In this document: piece after piece, positions 61,827-64,000 of the stretch | Layout: each line of letters begins with the position of its first letter | How positions within the stretch are numbered: the stretch's first letter is position 1 | Source of the DNA: Porphyromonas pasteri | GTDB lineage: Bacteria; Bacteroidota; Bacteroidia; Bacteroidales; Porphyromonadaceae | Assembly (NCBI RefSeq): GCF_014647755.1 | Contig: NZ_BMPU01000003.1 | Location: forward strand, 1-64,000 | Length of the DNA stretch: 64,000 bases | Direction: 5' to 3' | Program-made: the position numbers and the translations under genes | Notes under the pieces: model-generated | Database searches by the model: none | Seen by the model: only the letters and a program-made list of their open reading frames with translations | What the model was told of the DNA's origin: nothing

Positions 61827-64000
61827 CTACTCAGCATCACGACGGCGCTTGAGACGCAGGAGGACAAGGAGGCCAATGAAGAGGACAGCGACACCAGCTA
61901 CGATCCATAGGCCATTGAAGCTACGCGTCACGGCACCAGCCTGATCAGCGACCGTCTCCTTCTTCATCACCATACCATCCTGGCTGGGAGCATCGGCCGA
62001 AGAGCCTTCATCCATCTGCTTCATTTGAGACTGATACTGCTTAGCGGCCTCGGGAGAGAGCTGCTCGGAGATGAAGGCACGGAGCTTCTTATTATCCGCC
62101 GACATACCACCACCCGAGGGGCCGTACTTAGCGACGAGCTCCGAATGGCGCTGGGCGAGCGTAGAGAGCTGCTCGGGTGAAGCCTTCCACATCCCCTTAC
62201 GAGCCGTCTCGAGCATCACAGCGGTGATCTCCTCGAGAGCTGCGGGGCTCTTCCCTTCGAATGCCGAGGCAACACCGAGGTTATTGACGTCGCGGATATA
62301 CATATCGTAGAGCTGATCCCAGAGCTCCTTGTCGATGACCTCGGGCTTCATCACATTCCACCCGTAAGTGTTGGTGACGACCTCTGTGATGTTAGCCACG
62401 CTGTTCGCGCCACCGGCGAGGACTTCCTTCACGTACTCAGGGTTGAGGACGGTAGCACGGCTCTCGACGCCGATAGCCTCCTTGAGGTCCTGCATACGCA
62501 TGTTGCTGTGGTTGCGGTAGTCAGCGAGATAGGTATCGGGATCCTTCCCCGTGACATTACGTACCGAGAGCGTGAGGCCACCCATGAACTCATAGACGTG
62601 ATCGAGGCTCAGTGCACCCCAAGTATTATTCTGACGTGGCTGCACGACGACGTCGGTATTCTTGAGTGCAGCACGGAAGAGAGGCTTGACGAAGCGCCCC
62701 CAGTCCTCCTGCTTACCGGTGTAGGCGGCACCCATGTTGTTCAGATAGACATCAGCGATCTCCTTCTCTTGCTCCCACTTGTCTCCAGAGGTGACCATCT
62801 CCTGGATGCCGGTACCATACATACCATTGATACCACCGAAGATGCGGACATTCGCCAGCTCACGGGCTTCCTTAGGCGAAAGGCCCTGCTCGACGAGCTC
62901 CTTCTCCGTGGCGACGGAGCCTGCAGCGACGTAGTTCTCCTGATCTTCCTTGCCGAGAGAAGCGACCAGCTCGACGGCCTTCGTGATCAGCGCCAGGCGC
63001 GAAGCTGCGAGGTCACGGAACTGTCCCGAGGTCTGGATGACCACGTCGATACGTGGGCGCCCCAGCTCGGAGGTGGGGATCAAGCGAACATCCTCGACCG
63101 AGCCAAACTGCGAGCGCACGGGCTCGACCCCGAGCATATACAGCACCTGGGCGATAGTCACCCCTTCGGTCTCGACAAACTCACTGCTCCAGAAGGTATA
63201 GCTGACCTTCGTGGGATACTTGCCGTGCTGCTCCTTGTAGGCCTTCAGTGTAGCCTGAGCGAGCTGTACGCCCTGACTCCACGCACGCTGCGAAGGTGTG
63301 CTCTCGGCACGGACCGAATAAAGGTTACGCCCCGTGGGTACAGCCTGAGGGTTGGCGACGGCATCACCACCCGACGAGGGTGCGGTGAAGCCCCCGTTAA
63401 GGGCATTGATCGTAGCATCAAGCTCGAGGCGAGGGCTATTCTGCAGGGCATCACGATAGGTGATGACGTTGAGGATAGCGCGCTCCAGCTCGGTGACCGC
63501 CTCCATCTCATCCCGCTCCTTCTTTGATGGCTCGGGCGTGTCGGCAGCGTGTCCCTGAGGCTTACCCCCTGGATGACCGCCAGGATGACCAGCGGGCTTA
63601 TCCTTGAGGCTACCGCCACGGATCTGATCGAGGCGGGTAGGCTTACCGCCCGACTTACTGCTATCGCCCTTGGCAGCTGCCATAGCCGCCTTCATACCCA
63701 TGGGCTTCTTAGGTGCAGCGAGTGCATGGATACGCTCCAGCTGCTCCTTCGTGATGCCCCCATAGGAGAGGACGGTAGCTTCGCTCACCGAGCCCGAGGC
63801 GAGGATGCCACGGACGAGCTGCTGAGCGGGCTGGAGGTACTCCTTATAGAAGCGGTGCTTATTGCTTGTATTATCGATGGGCTGAGCGGCACGCAGGCGA
63901 TCCAGTCGCGCCTTGGCGTAAGCGATGGGATCAGCCGTCATCGCTAGCACAGTCGAGGTCGTCTTCGCTGGGGTGTAGGGCACGCCCGTGACATAGAGTT
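61827..64000 (-). CDS. HmuS-like CobN/magnesium-chelatase-H family protein (partial, N-terminus outside window)
   Basis: The C-terminal 724 residues of a CobN-type large chelatase subunit. The frame stays open to the window edge (LYVTGVPYTPAKTTS), so the start lies to the right. CobN/BchH marks are GGINGMYGTGIQEMVTSGDKWE, AYTGKQEDWGRFVKP, TWGALSLDHVYEFMGGL and the C-terminal region with VLNPEYVKEVLAGG. Unlike CobN, it ends in a membrane helix (about 28 residues, GLWIVAGVAVLFIGLLVLLRL) with a basic tail, as HmuS-type proteins do. A His/Gly-rich linker (63549-63602) lies in the middle. HmuS homologues are implicated in haem handling, by removing or exchanging the metal; cobalamin-like tetrapyrroles are an alternative. 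It heads the visible part of the operon that continues through hmuTUV and SusCD. Confidence 0.88.
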   Translation of the reverse strand, partial: LYVTGVPYTPAKTTSTVLAMTADPIAYAKARLDRLRAAQPIDNTSNKHRFYKEYLQPAQQLVRGILASGSVSEATVLSYGGITKEQLERIHALAAPKKPMGMKAAMAAAKGDSSKSGGKPTRLDQIRGGSLKDKPAGHPGGHPGGKPQGHAADTPEPSKKERDEMEAVTELERAILNVITYRDALQNSPRLELDATINALNGGFTAPSSGGDAVANPQAVPTGRNLYSVRAESTPSQRAWSQGVQLAQATLKAYKEQHGKYPTKVSYTFWSSEFVETEGVTIAQVLYMLGVEPVRSQFGSVEDVRLIPTSELGRPRIDVVIQTSGQFRDLAASRLALITKAVELVASLGKEDQENYVAAGSVATEKELVEQGLSPKEARELANVRIFGGINGMYGTGIQEMVTSGDKWEQEKEIADVYLNNMGAAYTGKQEDWGRFVKPLFRAALKNTDVVVQPRQNNTWGALSLDHVYEFMGGLTLSVRNVTGKDPDTYLADYRNHSNMRMQDLKEAIGVESRATVLNPEYVKEVLAGGANSVANITEVVTNTYGWNVMKPEVIDKELWDQLYDMYIRDVNNLGVASAFEGKSPAALEEITAVMLETARKGMWKASPEQLSTLAQRHSELVAKYGPSGGGMSADNKKLRAFISEQLSPEAAKQYQSQMKQMDEGSSADAPSQDGMVMKKETVADQAGAVTRSFNGLWIVAGVAVLFIGLLVLLRLKRRRDAE

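Overview
The window looks like a chromosomal segment of a Bacteroidales bacterium, most likely Porphyromonas or a close relative. Reasons: three SusC/SusD (RagA/RagB-type) outer-membrane pairs, a gene set laid out like hmuS-T-U-V, a PgQC-type lipoprotein glutaminyl cyclase, and many promoters of the Bacteroidetes form TTG/TTTG-N19-21-TAnnTTTG. This assignment comes from gene content only; no 16S comparison was possible because only 32 nt of the rRNA gene are present.

Layout. 1-1470: the 5' tip of a 16S rRNA gene (minus strand), two tandem rRNA promoters, one copy of a ~320-bp dispersed element and three arrays of 22-23-bp palindromic units. 1434-4029: a two-gene unit, an EcoRI-family adenine methyltransferase followed by a DUF262-HNH nuclease, with its own promoter and an unusually structured ~280-nt leader. 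4229-9512: a RagA/RagB-like SusC/SusD pair. 9612-17466: tonB, a short-chain prenyl diphosphate synthase, tatD, a nitroreductase, glutaminyl cyclase, sufE, a GH92 mannosidase and a small barrel-like protein. 17566-24712: an alpha/beta hydrolase, a second copy of the dispersed element, an aldo/keto reductase, class II aldolase, M3 peptidase and folD. 24818-33270 (minus): an N-glycan-type polysaccharide utilisation locus (SusC, SusD, GH18 endoglycosidase, two DUF1735 surface lipoproteins). 33568-39891: murF, a free-standing ~200-nt structured RNA gene, dnaE and thioredoxin. 39910-54112: mostly minus-strand housekeeping and membrane genes (GNAT and DUF2156 pair, split ThrE exporter, initiator tRNA-Met, Sel1-repeat protein, three consecutive FKBP isomerases, SemiSWEET, NlpE-like lipoprotein, nadE, marC, tRNA-Gly, GLPGLI protein), two further 22-bp arrays and a third element copy. 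54165-64000 (minus): an apparent operon that joins hmuS-T-U-V-like genes to a SusC/SusD pair and a DUF4929-type lipoprotein; hmuS runs off the right edge.

How the genes work together. The secreted and surface systems are nutrient scavengers: RagAB-like import, N-glycan release by GH18 with trimming by GH92, and a chelatase-type complex tied to a SusCD pump, all needing TonB energy. The two most unusual items are the methyltransferase/DUF262-HNH cassette with its pseudoknot-capable leader, and the family of 22-bp-phased palindrome arrays, several of which border the ~320-bp element (a MITE-like organisation). The RNA gene at 35025-35286 also deserves a look because its promoter, fold and terminator are all clear while its identity is not.
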